In this document: piece after piece, positions 36,407 to 46,069 of the stretch
Layout of the letters: the number at the start of each line of letters is the position of its first letter
Numbering within the stretch: the stretch's first letter is position 1
Origin: ECT2AJA-110-A sp035399845
Lineage (GTDB): Bacteria > Planctomycetota > Phycisphaerae > UBA1845 > UTPLA1
Assembly: GCA_035399845.1 (NCBI GenBank)
Contig: DAOPJV010000030.1
Span: 1-64,000 of the forward strand
Direction of reading: 5' to 3'
Length of the DNA stretch: 64,000 bases
Position numbers and translations under genes: made by a program
The notes under the pieces: generated by a model
What the model saw: the letters and a program-made list of their open reading frames with translations, nothing else
Database searches by the model: none
What the model was told of the DNA's origin: nothing

Positions 36407-37690
36407 ATGGGCCAATCAATGACCGATCCGACCATCATCTGTCCAAACTGCCAGAAGGAAATCAAGCTCAACGAATCCCTGGCCGCGCCGCTGATTGAGG
36501 CGACGCGGAAGGAGTTCGAGAAGCGGCTTGCCGAGCAGTCCGCCGCCATGAGTGCGCGCGAGGCGGCGCTCAAGGCGGAACGCGACGCCATCGCCAAACA
36601 GAAAGCGCAAATCGACGACGAGGTTGCCGAGAAACTCACGGCCGAGCGCAGGCGCATCGCTGAGGAAGAGGCGAAGAAGGCCCGGCGCGCCGCGGCCGAC
36701 GATCTCGACGTGAAGGCGAAAGAGCTGGAGGAGATCAAACAACTCCTCGAAAGCAACAACGCCAAGCTCGCCGAGGCCCGCAAACAGGAGACCGAGTTCC
36801 GCCGCAAGCAGCGCGAGCTGGAAGACAAACAGAACGAGCTCGATCTTGAACTGGAAAAGCGCCTGGCGGCGGCCCTCGCCCCCGAACGGGAAAAGGCGAT
36901 GAAGGCGGCCGACGAGGAATATCGACTGAAGCTCGCCGAAGAGCAGGAGAAGAGCAGGAAACTCCTTGAACAGCTTGCCGAGGCCAAGCGGCGGGCCGAA
37001 CAGGGCTCGCAGCAGATGCAGGGCGAGATTCAGGAACTTGATCTTGAAACCCGGCTCACCGAGGCGTTTCCGCGCGATGTCATCGAGCCCGTTCCGAAAG
37101 GGCAGTTCGGCGGCGATGTCGTGCAGCGCGTGCTCTCGCCGCAGGGGCAGGAGTGCGGCGCGATTCTCTGGGAGTCGAAGCGTACCAAAAACTGGTCGGG
37201 CGGCTGGACCGACAAGCTGAAGCAGGACCAGCGCGCCGCCAAGGCCGATGTCGCCGTGATCGTGTCGCAGGCCCTGCCGTCGGGCGTGGATGCATTCACG
37301 GAGGTCGACGGTGTCTGGGTCTCGGCCTATCCCTTCGCCATCCCGCTCGCGGGTGTTCTGCGCATGGCGTTGACGGAAGCATCCCTAGCGCGACGAGCCG
37401 CCGAGGGCCAGCAGGACAAGATGGCCGTGCTCTACCAATACATGACCGGTCCGCAGTTCCGCCAGCGGGTCGAGGCGATCAAGGACGCATTCGTCACGAT
37501 GCAATCGGATTTGGATGCCGAGCGCCGCGTGATCACGAAGCAGTGGGAGAAGCGGCAGAAGCAGATCGAGCGCGTGATGGTCTCGACGGTCGGCATGTAC
37601 GGCGACTTGCAGGCGATCGCCGGTACGACGATTCAGGAGATTGAGGGGCTGGAGATGAAGGCGTTGAGTAGCAACATTGATTGCAACTAG
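36407..37690 (+). CDS. DUF2130 family protein (coiled coil plus nuclease-like domain)
   Basis: A 427-aa cytosolic protein. A small zinc-ribbon-like start (IICPNCQKEIKLNE) leads into a ~180-residue coiled coil rich in Glu, Lys and Ala. The C-terminal DUF2130 domain includes GAILWESKRTKNWSGGW, an E-x-K motif near 255 compatible with a PD-(D/E)XK nuclease fold, and ADVAVIVSQALP. Family members are widespread and poorly characterised. It lies directly upstream of the SIR2-HerA defence pair but separated by ~260 bases and with different base composition. Confidence 0.85.
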   Translation: MGQSMTDPTIICPNCQKEIKLNESLAAPLIEATRKEFEKRLAEQSAAMSAREAALKAERDAIAKQKAQIDDEVAEKLTAERRRIAEEEAKKARRAAADDLDVKAKELEEIKQLLESNNAKLAEARKQETEFRRKQRELEDKQNELDLELEKRLAAALAPEREKAMKAADEEYRLKLAEEQEKSRKLLEQLAEAKRRAEQGSQQMQGEIQELDLETRLTEAFPRDVIEPVPKGQFGGDVVQRVLSPQGQECGAILWESKRTKNWSGGWTDKLKQDQRAAKADVAVIVSQALPSGVDAFTEVDGVWVSAYPFAIPLAGVLRMALTEASLARRAAEGQQDKMAVLYQYMTGPQFRQRVEAIKDAFVTMQSDLDAERRVITKQWEKRQKQIERVMVSTVGMYGDLQAIAGTTIQEIEGLEMKALSSNIDCN

Positions 37691-37950
37691 GGTGGCCTAT
37701 CAGCAAAGAGCTAGTGGCACCAGCCGAGAGCGAGACTGACTTAGCACGAAAGCTCCCGAGAGGCCGCGAGGCGGCTTGCGCCGCGGTCCGCAGAGTGAAT
37801 GTAAAATGCCATTTCTAACTCGGTGATAGCGTTCGGATCTACTGGAGTCGATGGCTAGACTTGAAAGCGCTCTTTGGTGCGAAGAGTGGTTGCCAAAGCA
37901 ATCGTTAGTTGGTACTGCATGTCAAGTACTCCATCGACTTGGTATTGCTT

Positions 37951-38979
37951 ATGAAATACGCTGAACTAACGCAATTCATACAAGGGCATTTCACCGATGG
38001 TTTAGTCCTCGTGGTCGGGTCCGGCCTGTCGGCAGCCGAAGGCATACCCGGCATGGGCGTGCTCGCGGCTCATCTTGGTAAGGCGGCGAAGTAGCTGACA
38101 GGAAAGGACGCCGCACTATGGACGAAGATCGATTCGGAACTCCAGAGAAACGTAGGCCTCGAAGCTGCCCTGCTAACGCACAAACCGAGTGAGTCCCTAG
38201 AAACTTGGATCGTCGATCAGACTTGCAAATGCCTGTTGCCTCAAGAGCAACAGGCGATTGCAGAAACGTTTTCGGGTAAGCGTGTGCTTCGCCTGCAAAA
38301 ATTGCTTAATAAAGTCCTCAAGCCGTCCACCGGGCTCCCAATCTTGACGACGAATTACGACCGTTTGGTCGAAGTTGCATGTGAATTTTCGGGATTCCAT
38401 GTCGATACCACGGCGGTTGGTAGCTACGCCGGCAAATTTGATCATGCTCGAAGCTGTATGGGATCGTGTCGAGGGCTCAAGAAGCGGGCTGGCGCATACT
38501 CGCTCGACCATTTCCCTCGAGCGATAGTGCTGAAGCCACATGGAAGCTTCGATTGGTATCAAACCTCAGATGGACCGCGGCGATGCAGTTGCGACTTACC
38601 CAGTTCGCGGATGGTCATTACTCCTGGTCTTAACAAATACAAGCAAGGCTACAATGCGCCTTTTGATAAACACCGTGATCTCGCAAACGACCACATCAAG
38701 AGATGCTCACGTCTATGTGTCGTCGGTTACGGGTTTAACGATGACCACCTTCAAGTCCATCTTCGGGATCGACTGAAGGCGGGTATTCCGGCGCTGATTC
38801 TAAATCGAAGTGTGACGCCAACGGTCATTGATTTGGTAAATGAAGCCCCCGGATGCGTATGCGTGTCGATGCGTTCAGGCACGGCGGGGATCACCATTCA
38901 CACGCAAAACAAATTTGAAGACGATGCGACAGCGCCGGGAATTTGGGACATCGGCACCTTAGCAGAGGAAGTCTTATGA
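37951..38979 (+). pseudogene. SIR2-like NADase of a SIR2-HerA defence pair, in-frame TAG
   Basis: A SIR2-domain protein interrupted by one in-frame TAG at 38092-38094 (codon 48). Reading through it, the frame stays open and coding (LTGKDAALWTKIDSELQRN...) into the long downstream part; together ~342 codons. NAD-pocket motifs are intact: VVGSGLSAAEGIPG before the stop, TTNYDRLVE near 132, the catalytic histidine in KPHGSFDW, and VVGYGFNDDHLQ. The stop codon overlaps the HerA start (ATGA), so the pair was one operon. In SIR2-HerA systems the SIR2 subunit depletes NAD+ upon phage infection. Base composition is AT-richer than the flanks, a sign of transfer. The TAG could be inactivating, a recoding event or a sequencing error. 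Confidence 0.85.
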
Positions 38980-40757
38980 GCAAAAAAGCCAAGACCGCAG
39001 CGATCGCCTTTAGCGATGCCAATAGGCTCGGCCAAGTTGTTTCTGTTGATACGAGCCGCGTGCTCGTTTCCGTGGACAACGCCAAACTCCTGCCCCGCGC
39101 AGCCGTTGGCAGTTTGGTTGCGATTCAAGGAATCACCGCGCAGGAGTTTCTCATTGGCATGACTGAGCGGGTCACTCGCCAATTACGGGAACAACTCGCT
39201 GCTCCCGACCCTCTGTCACCGGGCGAGCTTGAATCAGAGGTCGTGCCGGACGACGCAATCCGCGTTGTTCTGCTTGGTACCTACCGAGCTGTTGAAGGCA
39301 AGCAAAGAAATCGATTTAAACGCGGAGCCGACTCCTTTCCGCAGATTGACCGCGAGTGCTTCCTGATCGAAGGGCCCAACCTTCAAGCGTTCATGGGGTT
39401 GCTCGGTGAAGGTGTCGCTGAAAAAGAGCGACTTGAGATTGGTCGGTTCGTGCTGGATCCCGATGCCGTCGCGATTGTCAACGGCGACCGATTCTTTCAA
39501 CGCCACGCGTCTATTCTCGGCAGTACCGGCTCCGGTAAGAGTTGGTGCGTCTCAACAATTCTCGAAAAGGCGCATTCCCGGCCCCACGCAAACCTCATTG
39601 TGTTCGACATGCACGGCGAGTATGTATCTCTCGCCGACCCGAAGGGTGAGCTTGATCGCGACGATCTCGAACCAATCGCCACGCATTTCCGCATCGCAGG
39701 GCCCGGAGACCTCGACTCTCCCCCGGCGAATGCGCTGTTTCTACCTTATTGGTTACTGAATCGCGAAGAAATGCTCTCCATGATCGTGGACCGAAGTGAG
39801 AACAATGCCCCGAATCAGGCATCGCGCTTTACAACACACGTCAAGGACCTAAAAGCGGCGCGGCTAACCCAAGAAGGGAAAGCTGCTGTTGCAGCAACAT
39901 TTACCGTTGATTCACCAATTCCTTTTGACATCGATGAATTAATCGCAAAGTTCGAGTACGACGATTCGGAACGCTTATTTGACAAGTCAAAGGCCGGTCG
40001 GGACGGCGATTGGGCAAAAAAGCTGACAAGAATGATCGCGCGATTAAAATCGAAGCAGGAAGATCGCCGATACGGCTTCATGTTCAAGCCGCCAAAACAG
40101 GCACAGGCCTACGACTGGCTGGCAAGCCAAATCGCCGCGATGCTTGACAGTCAAAAGGATCATTATGGCATTAAGATCATTGACTTCTCCGAGGTTCCAT
40201 CTGACGTGCTCCCGATCGTGACAGGTCTTCTGGCGCGACTACTTTATGACGTTCAATTCTGGATGAGGCCCGAAGAAAGGACACCGTTCGTCTTCGTTTG
40301 TGACGAGGCCCACCTTTACTTGCCGGTCAGGGAGGACTCTTCATCGGTCGAAAAGCAAGCATTGGCAACATTTGAACGGATCGCCAAGGAAGGCCGCAAA
40401 TATGGCGTATCATTACTTGTTGTCAGTCAACGCCCTTCAGATGTAAGCCGAACCATTCTAAGCCAGTGTAACAACTTCGTGATCCTGAGACTAACTAATG
40501 ACCAAGACCAGAACGTTGTTCGCAGGCTCATGCCGGATTCTCTGGCTGGAGTTCTAGACGGACTCCCACTCCTGGATACAGGCGAGGCTTTGTTACTAGG
40601 CGACGCGGTTCTCCTGCCCACCCGGGTTAAGTTATCCACGCCGGCGATAGAGCCCCTCAGCCGGACGAGAGATTCTTGGCAAGAATGGGGAGACCACGGA
40701 GCTTCAGATAAAGCAATTCGCGAAGCAGTTGAGACACTACGCAAACAGGCAAGATGA
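38976..40757 (+). CDS. HerA-like DNA translocase ATPase of SIR2-HerA defence pair
   Basis: A 593-aa FtsK-HerA superfamily ATPase. N-terminal HAS-barrel (LGQVVSVDTSRVLVSVD...GSLVAIQG), Walker A ILGSTGSGKSWC near 181, FDMHGEYVSL, Walker B VFVCDEAHLYLP near 442, and the sensor/arginine region SQRPSDVSRTILSQCNNFVI. HerA forms hexamers; with a SIR2 partner it makes an antiphage complex. The ATG is at 38976, overlapping the SIR2 stop by four bases, with GAGGAA upstream. The gene looks intact, unlike its partner. Codon use and GC content are clearly lower than in the rest of the window. Confidence 0.93.
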   Translation: MSKKAKTAAIAFSDANRLGQVVSVDTSRVLVSVDNAKLLPRAAVGSLVAIQGITAQEFLIGMTERVTRQLREQLAAPDPLSPGELESEVVPDDAIRVVLLGTYRAVEGKQRNRFKRGADSFPQIDRECFLIEGPNLQAFMGLLGEGVAEKERLEIGRFVLDPDAVAIVNGDRFFQRHASILGSTGSGKSWCVSTILEKAHSRPHANLIVFDMHGEYVSLADPKGELDRDDLEPIATHFRIAGPGDLDSPPANALFLPYWLLNREEMLSMIVDRSENNAPNQASRFTTHVKDLKAARLTQEGKAAVAATFTVDSPIPFDIDELIAKFEYDDSERLFDKSKAGRDGDWAKKLTRMIARLKSKQEDRRYGFMFKPPKQAQAYDWLASQIAAMLDSQKDHYGIKIIDFSEVPSDVLPIVTGLLARLLYDVQFWMRPEERTPFVFVCDEAHLYLPVREDSSSVEKQALATFERIAKEGRKYGVSLLVVSQRPSDVSRTILSQCNNFVILRLTNDQDQNVVRRLMPDSLAGVLDGLPLLDTGEALLLGDAVLLPTRVKLSTPAIEPLSRTRDSWQEWGDHGASDKAIREAVETLRKQAR

Positions 40758-41623
40758 AGCCCCTCCACCGTCGCGCCGAGCGCCACTGGCTCCTCGCTCG
40801 CCAGTGCTTCGACCGCGGCCTGAATGTTGTTGGTTCCTTCACATTCCCGCCCGCGTCGGTCCTTCCGACAGGGTCACAAAACACATGGCGACAATTGCCT
40901 GGCATCGCCGTCGGGCCGCGGTCTGGCCGCGTCGCCGCTCGGCCTGTCACATCGGCACAGGATTCGCGCGATTTCGGCGGGGATGCGCGCGCAACAGGTC
41001 CAGGTGCGCGCGCAACTGCGCCATTTGCGCGCGCGTTTCCACCCGCGGCGAGCGCATCCGCCGCGAATGCGCGCGCCATTCCTGATCCGTCGCGCGAAAT
41101 CCCGCCGTTGGCGGCATCTGGAGCAATGCGTGCCCCCATTGCCAACCCGGGGGCGGCGAAACCGCCACTTCCGGGGGACCCGAGGGGGAGCGACGCCTAG
41201 ATTCTCCAGGGGCGAACCGCGACGCGCGCGTGCCACTGGCCGGCTTGCCCGCACGGGCGCCGCTGACCGCCTCGTCCGCCAGTGCCGCGAGCGCAGCACA
41301 GACTCCCGCCGACTGCGCAATCCCAAACCCGTATCGTCTCGCCCAGGCGTCTCCCCGCCCCAGGCCAAGCCACCGCGCGTCGTCCCCTTTTCACATTTTG
41401 ACTTTTTGACGATTCCAGATTTCGGAGTCCGCAGAACAGCCAATCTTCACCGACAACCCCCGAAATTCGCGCCGCCCCAGCCCGCTCGCCAACCCCGTCC
41501 AAAAAGTAGCGCGCGAAGTGCTCCCACTCCCCCCCAAACGGCGCACTATCCCCCGGAGCCGTCCATCAATCCGCCCAGACGCGCCCAGCCCAACCAACCA
41601 GCGGCGGCGCCCAGGAGAACCCC
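40758..41623. other. intergenic region, GC-rich, no supported gene
   Basis: 866 bases. The middle (40975-41060) is dominated by GCGCGC-type alternation. Several overlapping open frames exist on both strands but all have the Arg/Pro/Ala composition of random high-GC sequence and none has a ribosome binding site. From about 41400 it becomes C-rich up to the next gene. Confidence 0.5.
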
Positions 41624-43075
41624 ATGCTCGCCTATCCCCGAAACCTCATCGCCATCCCAACACTCGCCATCCTCGCCCTCGCCGCCATGCCCGCCCACGC
41701 CGGGGGCGAGCCGCGCATGTTCGCCCGCGAGGCCTACATCAAGCCCGCCGATGCCGCGATGTCCATGCAGTTTGGTATTTCCGTCGCCGTCGAGGGGCGC
41801 ACGCTCGTCGGGGGGGCGATCTTCGCCGGCATTCGTGGCGGGGCGTACGTCTTCGAGCGGAACGACCTGAACGAGTGGGTTCAGCGCGCCTTCTTACAGT
41901 CGCCCAATCCCGCCGTGGGCAATGGGGGCGCGGCGGTCGCCATCTCGGGCGACACGATTGCGGTTTCCGGAAGGTCTTTGTCCAACTCCTACATCACGAT
42001 CTTCGCTCGCGACGCGATGGGGCAGTGGTTCTTTCAGGCCGAACTGCCGCTGCCCGCTCTCGACGGACGTGTCATCGCGCTCTCGGGCGACACGCTTGCA
42101 TACACGGCAAACGGCCAGATCAACGTGTACGTGCGCGACGAGATGGGCGACTGGAATCCGCAACAGGCCTTCCGCCACCCGGCGGCGACCGGCGGATTTG
42201 GCAACGCGCTTGATATCGAGGGCGACACGATCGTCGTGGGGGACGCATATTTCCCGCACACGAACGCCGGTGTGGCCTACGTGTACGCCCGCGACGCCAA
42301 TGGCGTCTGGAGTCCGCAGGCCACGCTCGCGGCGTCCAACGCCGGGATGGGCGACGCCTTCGGCGGCAGTGTCGCCATCTCGCACGGCGTGATCGCCGTC
42401 GGCGCGCAGGGGGAGTCGAGCGGCGCCACAGGCGTTAACGGCGATCAGGCCGACAACAGCGTCGAATTGGCTGGCGCGGTCTATGTCTTCGTCCCCGACG
42501 GTATGGGGCAATGGACGCAGCATGCGTACATCAAGCCGTCCAACCCGGGCGTCGCGGATCTGTTCGGCGCCGCCATCGACCTCAGCGGGGACATAATGGT
42601 CGTCGGCGCCTATCAGGAAGATGGCGGCGCCACAGGCGTCAACGGGAACCCCTTTGAGAACTCCATCATGGATTCCGGGGCGGCGTACGTGTTCGTTCGC
42701 GACAGTCAGGGCGAGTGGAGTCAGCAGGCCTACCTCAAGGCGTCAAACCCCGACGCCGACGACTGGTTCGGCTTCCGCCTCGGCATTTCCGGAAACACGA
42801 TCGTCGCAACGTCCTTCATGGAGGACGGCGGCTCGATCGGCGTCAACGGTCTTCAGAACGACAACAGCGCGAGCAATGCCGGCGCCGTTTACACCTACAT
42901 CGCGTCGGGCGATTCCGACGGCGACGGTATCCTCGATGCGTTCGATCAGTGCCCCTTCAACACGCCGGGCGCCGAGATTGACTCGGAAGGCCGCCCCCTC
43001 CACGACTGCAACGGCGACTGCGCCTTCGACAGCCTCGACATCCAGTGCATCGTCGCCAATCTGCTGGGGCAGTGA
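41624..43075 (+). CDS. secreted FG-GAP-like repeat protein with dockerin-like end
   Basis: A 483-aa exported protein with signal peptide (LIAIPTLAILALAAMPAHAG). The body is built of ~60-residue beta-blade repeats of the type SGDTIAVSGRS...AYVFVRDSQGEWSQQAYLKASN, akin to FG-GAP/integrin-alpha-like propellers. Near the end D-S-D-G-D-G (GDSDGDGILDAFDQC) and DCNGDCAFDSLDIQC form calcium loops, a dockerin-like tail. Probably a surface protein; no catalytic residues recognised. Confidence 0.82.
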   Translation: MLAYPRNLIAIPTLAILALAAMPAHAGGEPRMFAREAYIKPADAAMSMQFGISVAVEGRTLVGGAIFAGIRGGAYVFERNDLNEWVQRAFLQSPNPAVGNGGAAVAISGDTIAVSGRSLSNSYITIFARDAMGQWFFQAELPLPALDGRVIALSGDTLAYTANGQINVYVRDEMGDWNPQQAFRHPAATGGFGNALDIEGDTIVVGDAYFPHTNAGVAYVYARDANGVWSPQATLAASNAGMGDAFGGSVAISHGVIAVGAQGESSGATGVNGDQADNSVELAGAVYVFVPDGMGQWTQHAYIKPSNPGVADLFGAAIDLSGDIMVVGAYQEDGGATGVNGNPFENSIMDSGAAYVFVRDSQGEWSQQAYLKASNPDADDWFGFRLGISGNTIVATSFMEDGGSIGVNGLQNDNSASNAGAVYTYIASGDSDGDGILDAFDQCPFNTPGAEIDSEGRPLHDCNGDCAFDSLDIQCIVANLLGQ

Positions 43076-43140
43076 TTCGCCCCAATGGCGCTCGACAAGC
43101 CAGATGGGTTCAGCCCAGACCGCGAAGCGGTCAAAGCGCC

Positions 43141-43190
43141 AGTCAGAGCCGCCGTGTCCCCACGGCGACGTCGAGCGAACGAGCGCTGAG
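43141..43190. repeat. CAGAGCCGCC-family repeat
   Basis: CAGAGCCGCCGTG-TCCC-CACGGCG followed by CGAGCGAACGAGCGCTGAG; a further copy of the hairpin family seen inside the tRNA array at 7.7 and 8.7 kb. Confidence 0.6.
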
Positions 43191-43428
43191 TGATTCGCCA
43201 CGCCGAGGAATCGTCAGGCTTGATGATCCCCAGGTCCGCACGGAGTCGTCGACCATCGCCGCATCGCTCGGATCGCAATCGCCGCTGGGCGTCGTGATCG
43301 ATCCCGAAGGGATCAGGAGAACCTCGCCCCCTGTTTCATCGGGGGAGTTTCATTTGTCTAGCCAACGTTCCCGTCCCGACGGGACGCGCTGAAAGTATCG
43401 CATTCTGACTTCGCCCCAAAGGGGCGCG

Positions 43429-43632
43429 ACAGGTTAATTCGATGAAAGGCTGTCTCCTCGCCAGATGTTACGATCTGGTTTCGGAATCCAATTGAAGGAG
43501 ACAGCCCGGGGTTAGCGCAGACCGCGAAGCGGTCGCAGCGCAACCCCGGGTACACACCCGCAGACATTCATCAAGCCCCAACGGGGCGTTACAACAATCG
43601 AAGTTGTAACACCCTTTCAGGGTTTGGAATCA
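43429..43632. repeat. 204-bp direct repeat, copy 1
   Basis: Identical to 43813-44016 apart from three substitutions that I can see, offset by 384 bases. Internally it has an imperfect GGCTGTCTCCT...AGGAGACAGCC palindrome, then CCCGGGGTTAGCGCAGACCG...GGTCGCAGCGCAACCCCGGG with an inner GACCGCGAAGCGGTC hairpin, then a GTTACAAC/GTTGTAAC inverted repeat. Confidence 0.95.
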
Positions 43633-43812
43633 CTTTCACCCGGCGCCCCAGGGTTGCGTTCCGCCCGCATGCGCGGTCTCCACTCCACCCTGGGCTGACC
43701 TGTGCCACGCCGTTGGCGTGAGGAGTCAGGCTGAGGCTTGTTCCTCTTCCGGAAGGATGGCCGACCTATCCGACCTGACTGCTCACAATCCTCCTATCCC
43801 CAACGGGGATAA
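43633..43812. other. spacer between the two long direct repeats
   Basis: 180 bases without a gene, containing further short CGGCGCCCCAGGG and CACGCCGTTGGCGTG palindromic pieces of the same repeat type. Confidence 0.5.
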
Positions 43813-44016
43813 ACAGGTTAATTCGATGAAAGGCTGTCTCCTCGCCAGATGTTACGATCTGGTTTCGGAATCCAATTGAAGGAGACAGCCCGGGGTTAGC
43901 GCAGACCGCGAAGCGGTCGCAGCGCAACCCCGGGTACACACCCGCAGACATTCATCAAGCCCCAACGGGGCGTTACAGCAATCGAAGCTGTAACACCCAT
44001 TCAGGGTTTGGAATCA
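43813..44016. repeat. 204-bp direct repeat, copy 2
   Basis: Second copy of the element at 43429-43632 in the same orientation; differences are at the GTTACAACA/GTTACAGCA, AAGTTG/AAGCTG and ACCCTTTC/ACCCATTC positions. Two of these lie opposite one another in the TTACAAC/GTTGTAA stem, i.e. compensatory changes that keep the helix. Confidence 0.95.
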
Positions 44017-44340
44017 ACGACACCCGACACGCCCGCGCAGCGCCGATCAAGTCAACCATTCGCCATGCGGCGCGCATCCGCCCATTTCGCCGCGATTTCC
44101 ACGGCCAACCCGTTTGCGAGAATTTGCGAGCGTTTGCGCCAGTTTGCGCCCCCCGGAAAATCGCCGACTCGCGAGAAAAACCACCCTAACAACCGACAGC
44201 CCAACGAATTGAGCCGTGCAAACACGCGCGCAGAATTTTGCACGCGCCTCGGCGCGTTTCGCGAACCCGATTCCGCTCCGTCACGCGCCAACAAATCAAC
44301 TTCTGGAAATTTCTCAGGACAAGTTTCGACCGCCGCCCGC
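44017..44340. other. intergenic region before the ABC transporter genes
   Basis: 324 bases with no convincing gene. It contains short repeats of GTTTGCG/AGTTTGCG around 44110-44150. The minus-strand transporter operon ends here; no clear terminator hairpin was found. Confidence 0.4.
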
Positions 44341-45156
44341 TCACCCGTCGATCCGTCGCAGCAGCCAGCGCTGCGCCACGATCAGCACGACGAGCGGTGG
44401 CCCCATCGACACGATCGCCGCGGCCATCATCAGGTTCGGCCACGTTCCTTCCATCACATGGAACATCCGCAGGCCAACGCTGGCCGGATACGTCTCGAAG
44501 TCCGACAGGTAGATCATCGGCGCGAAGAAGGCGTTCCAGCTACCGACGGCCGCCAGCGCCGCGACCACGGCCACAACGGGTCGCGCGTGCGGCAGCATCA
44601 CATCCCAGTAGAGCCGCCAGTGCGTCGCGCCTTCGATCCTTGCCGCGTCTTCCAGCGATTGCGGCACGCCCAGAAACGCCTGCCGAAAAAGGAAGACGAA
44701 AAAGCCCGACGCCGCCAGCCAGTGCGGGACGATCAGCGGCTTGTACGTGTTCACCCAGCCCAGTCGCTCGAAGATCAGGAACTGCGGCAGCAGGATCAGG
44801 TTCAGCGGGACGGCCATCGTCAGCAGCGCGAGGACGAAGGCGACGCGTCGGAACGGCCAGCGCAGTCGCGCAAAGGCGAAGCCCGCCATCGAACAGCTCA
44901 GCACGCTCCCGATCGTCGCCGCCACCGTGATGACACACGAATTGAACATGAAACGAAGAAAAGGCAGCCGCGTCATCGCCTTGTCGTAGTTCTCGAACCG
45001 AAGACCATCGCCCGTATCGGCGTAATGGGCCCCGACGGGCGCGAAGATGCGATCGACGGGTTGAAGCGACGCCCAGACGGCCCAGACCAACGGAAGCAGA
45101 AGACCGGCGCCAACGAGAAGACGCAGCCACGTAAGTCGGCGAGCGCGTCGAGCCAT
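44341..45156 (-). CDS. carbohydrate ABC transporter permease (MalG-like)
   Basis: A 271-aa inner-membrane permease with six predicted helices (WLRLLVGAGLLLPLVWAVWASL at the start). The cytoplasmic EAA loop is DAARIEGATHWRLYWDVMLPHARP, which docks on the ATPase. Start ATG at 45156 has GAGGAGG upstream, inside the end of the preceding gene. Last gene of a three-gene importer operon; the ATPase gene is not in the window. Confidence 0.92.
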   Translation of the reverse strand: MARRARRLTWLRLLVGAGLLLPLVWAVWASLQPVDRIFAPVGAHYADTGDGLRFENYDKAMTRLPFLRFMFNSCVITVAATIGSVLSCSMAGFAFARLRWPFRRVAFVLALLTMAVPLNLILLPQFLIFERLGWVNTYKPLIVPHWLAASGFFVFLFRQAFLGVPQSLEDAARIEGATHWRLYWDVMLPHARPVVAVVAALAAVGSWNAFFAPMIYLSDFETYPASVGLRMFHVMEGTWPNLMMAAAIVSMGPPLVVLIVAQRWLLRRIDG

Positions 45157-45157
45157 T

Positions 45158-46069
45158 TCACGCCGCCTCCTCGAAGTCATAGGTCACGAAGCGTCGTCCC
45201 AACACCAGGGCCGCGATCGAAGCGAGGCTGAGCATGGCCAGCAGCGCCAGCCCCTGCGCCAGGGCGAACGCGAAGCGATGTCGCTCGAACGCGGTCTGGT
45301 ACATGTACACAGTGGAGAAGAGCAGGGCGTTGTCCTGCTGCCAGTTCAACAGCAGGTACGCCTGTTCGAAGTTGAGCATCGACGTGATGAAAAGGGTCAG
45401 GGCGTTGAACAGGATCGCCGGCGCCAGCTGTGGCGCCGTGATGGAGCGGAACCGTCGCCAGCGTGAGGCCCCGTCGATCATCGCCGCCTCGTGGACGCCG
45501 CGCCCCGCCCGCGTGAGCGCCGCCAGGAAGATCAGCATCGGCGCCCCGACATACCACAGATTCATCAGGATGAGTGACGGACGCGCCCACGTCGCCGAGA
45601 ACAGCCATGGCGGTCGGATCGGATCGAGACCGACGCTCGTCATGATTGCCCGCAGGGCTCGATTGACGGGGCCGACCTGCGGATTGAGCAGCCACGCCCA
45701 GATGAGAATCGTGGCCACGCCCGACAACAGATGCGGCGCGTAGTAAAGCGTCGCCCAAACGCGACGGCGTCGGGCGTCGTGAATGAGTAACGCGAGACCG
45801 AGCGCCGCCGCGAGTTGAAAGGGCGTGTTGACGCATGCGTAGGCGACGCTGTTCGACAGGGCGACACGAAACATGCGATCGTCCGCCAGCGCGAGGAACT
45901 GTTCGAGACCAACCCAGCGGAGCGACGCGTTCGAGAGACCATCCCACGACGTGCAGGCAATGACTCCGGCGGCGATCAGGGGGCCGGCATATAGAAGACC
46001 GAACCCGATGATCCATGGCGCCGCGAAGCGAAGGGCGCCGCGAGACTCGGCCTGGTCCGTCGGCGTCAT
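45158..46069 (-). CDS. carbohydrate ABC transporter permease (MalF-like)
   Basis: A 303-aa inner-membrane permease: WIIGFGLLYAGPLIAAGVIAC is the first helix, and the EAA loop reads HEAAMIDGASRWRRFRSITAPQLAP. Its ATG overlaps the stop of the binding-protein gene by four bases (ATGA), and its stop is one base before the second permease's ATG. Both features indicate tight translational coupling. Confidence 0.92.
   Translation of the reverse strand: MTPTDQAESRGALRFAAPWIIGFGLLYAGPLIAAGVIACTSWDGLSNASLRWVGLEQFLALADDRMFRVALSNSVAYACVNTPFQLAAALGLALLIHDARRRRVWATLYYAPHLLSGVATILIWAWLLNPQVGPVNRALRAIMTSVGLDPIRPPWLFSATWARPSLILMNLWYVGAPMLIFLAALTRAGRGVHEAAMIDGASRWRRFRSITAPQLAPAILFNALTLFITSMLNFEQAYLLLNWQQDNALLFSTVYMYQTAFERHRFAFALAQGLALLAMLSLASIAALVLGRRFVTYDFEEAA

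Noticed and set aside
40754..41870. Plus-strand frames of 118-348 codons after herA as extra defence genes
   Set aside because: Composition is Arg/Pro/Ala of random GC-rich DNA, frames overlap each other in all phases, and none has a start signal.
43429..44016. CRISPR array
   Set aside because: Only two long copies with a single 180-base spacer; size and structure do not fit CRISPR repeats, and no cas genes are present.
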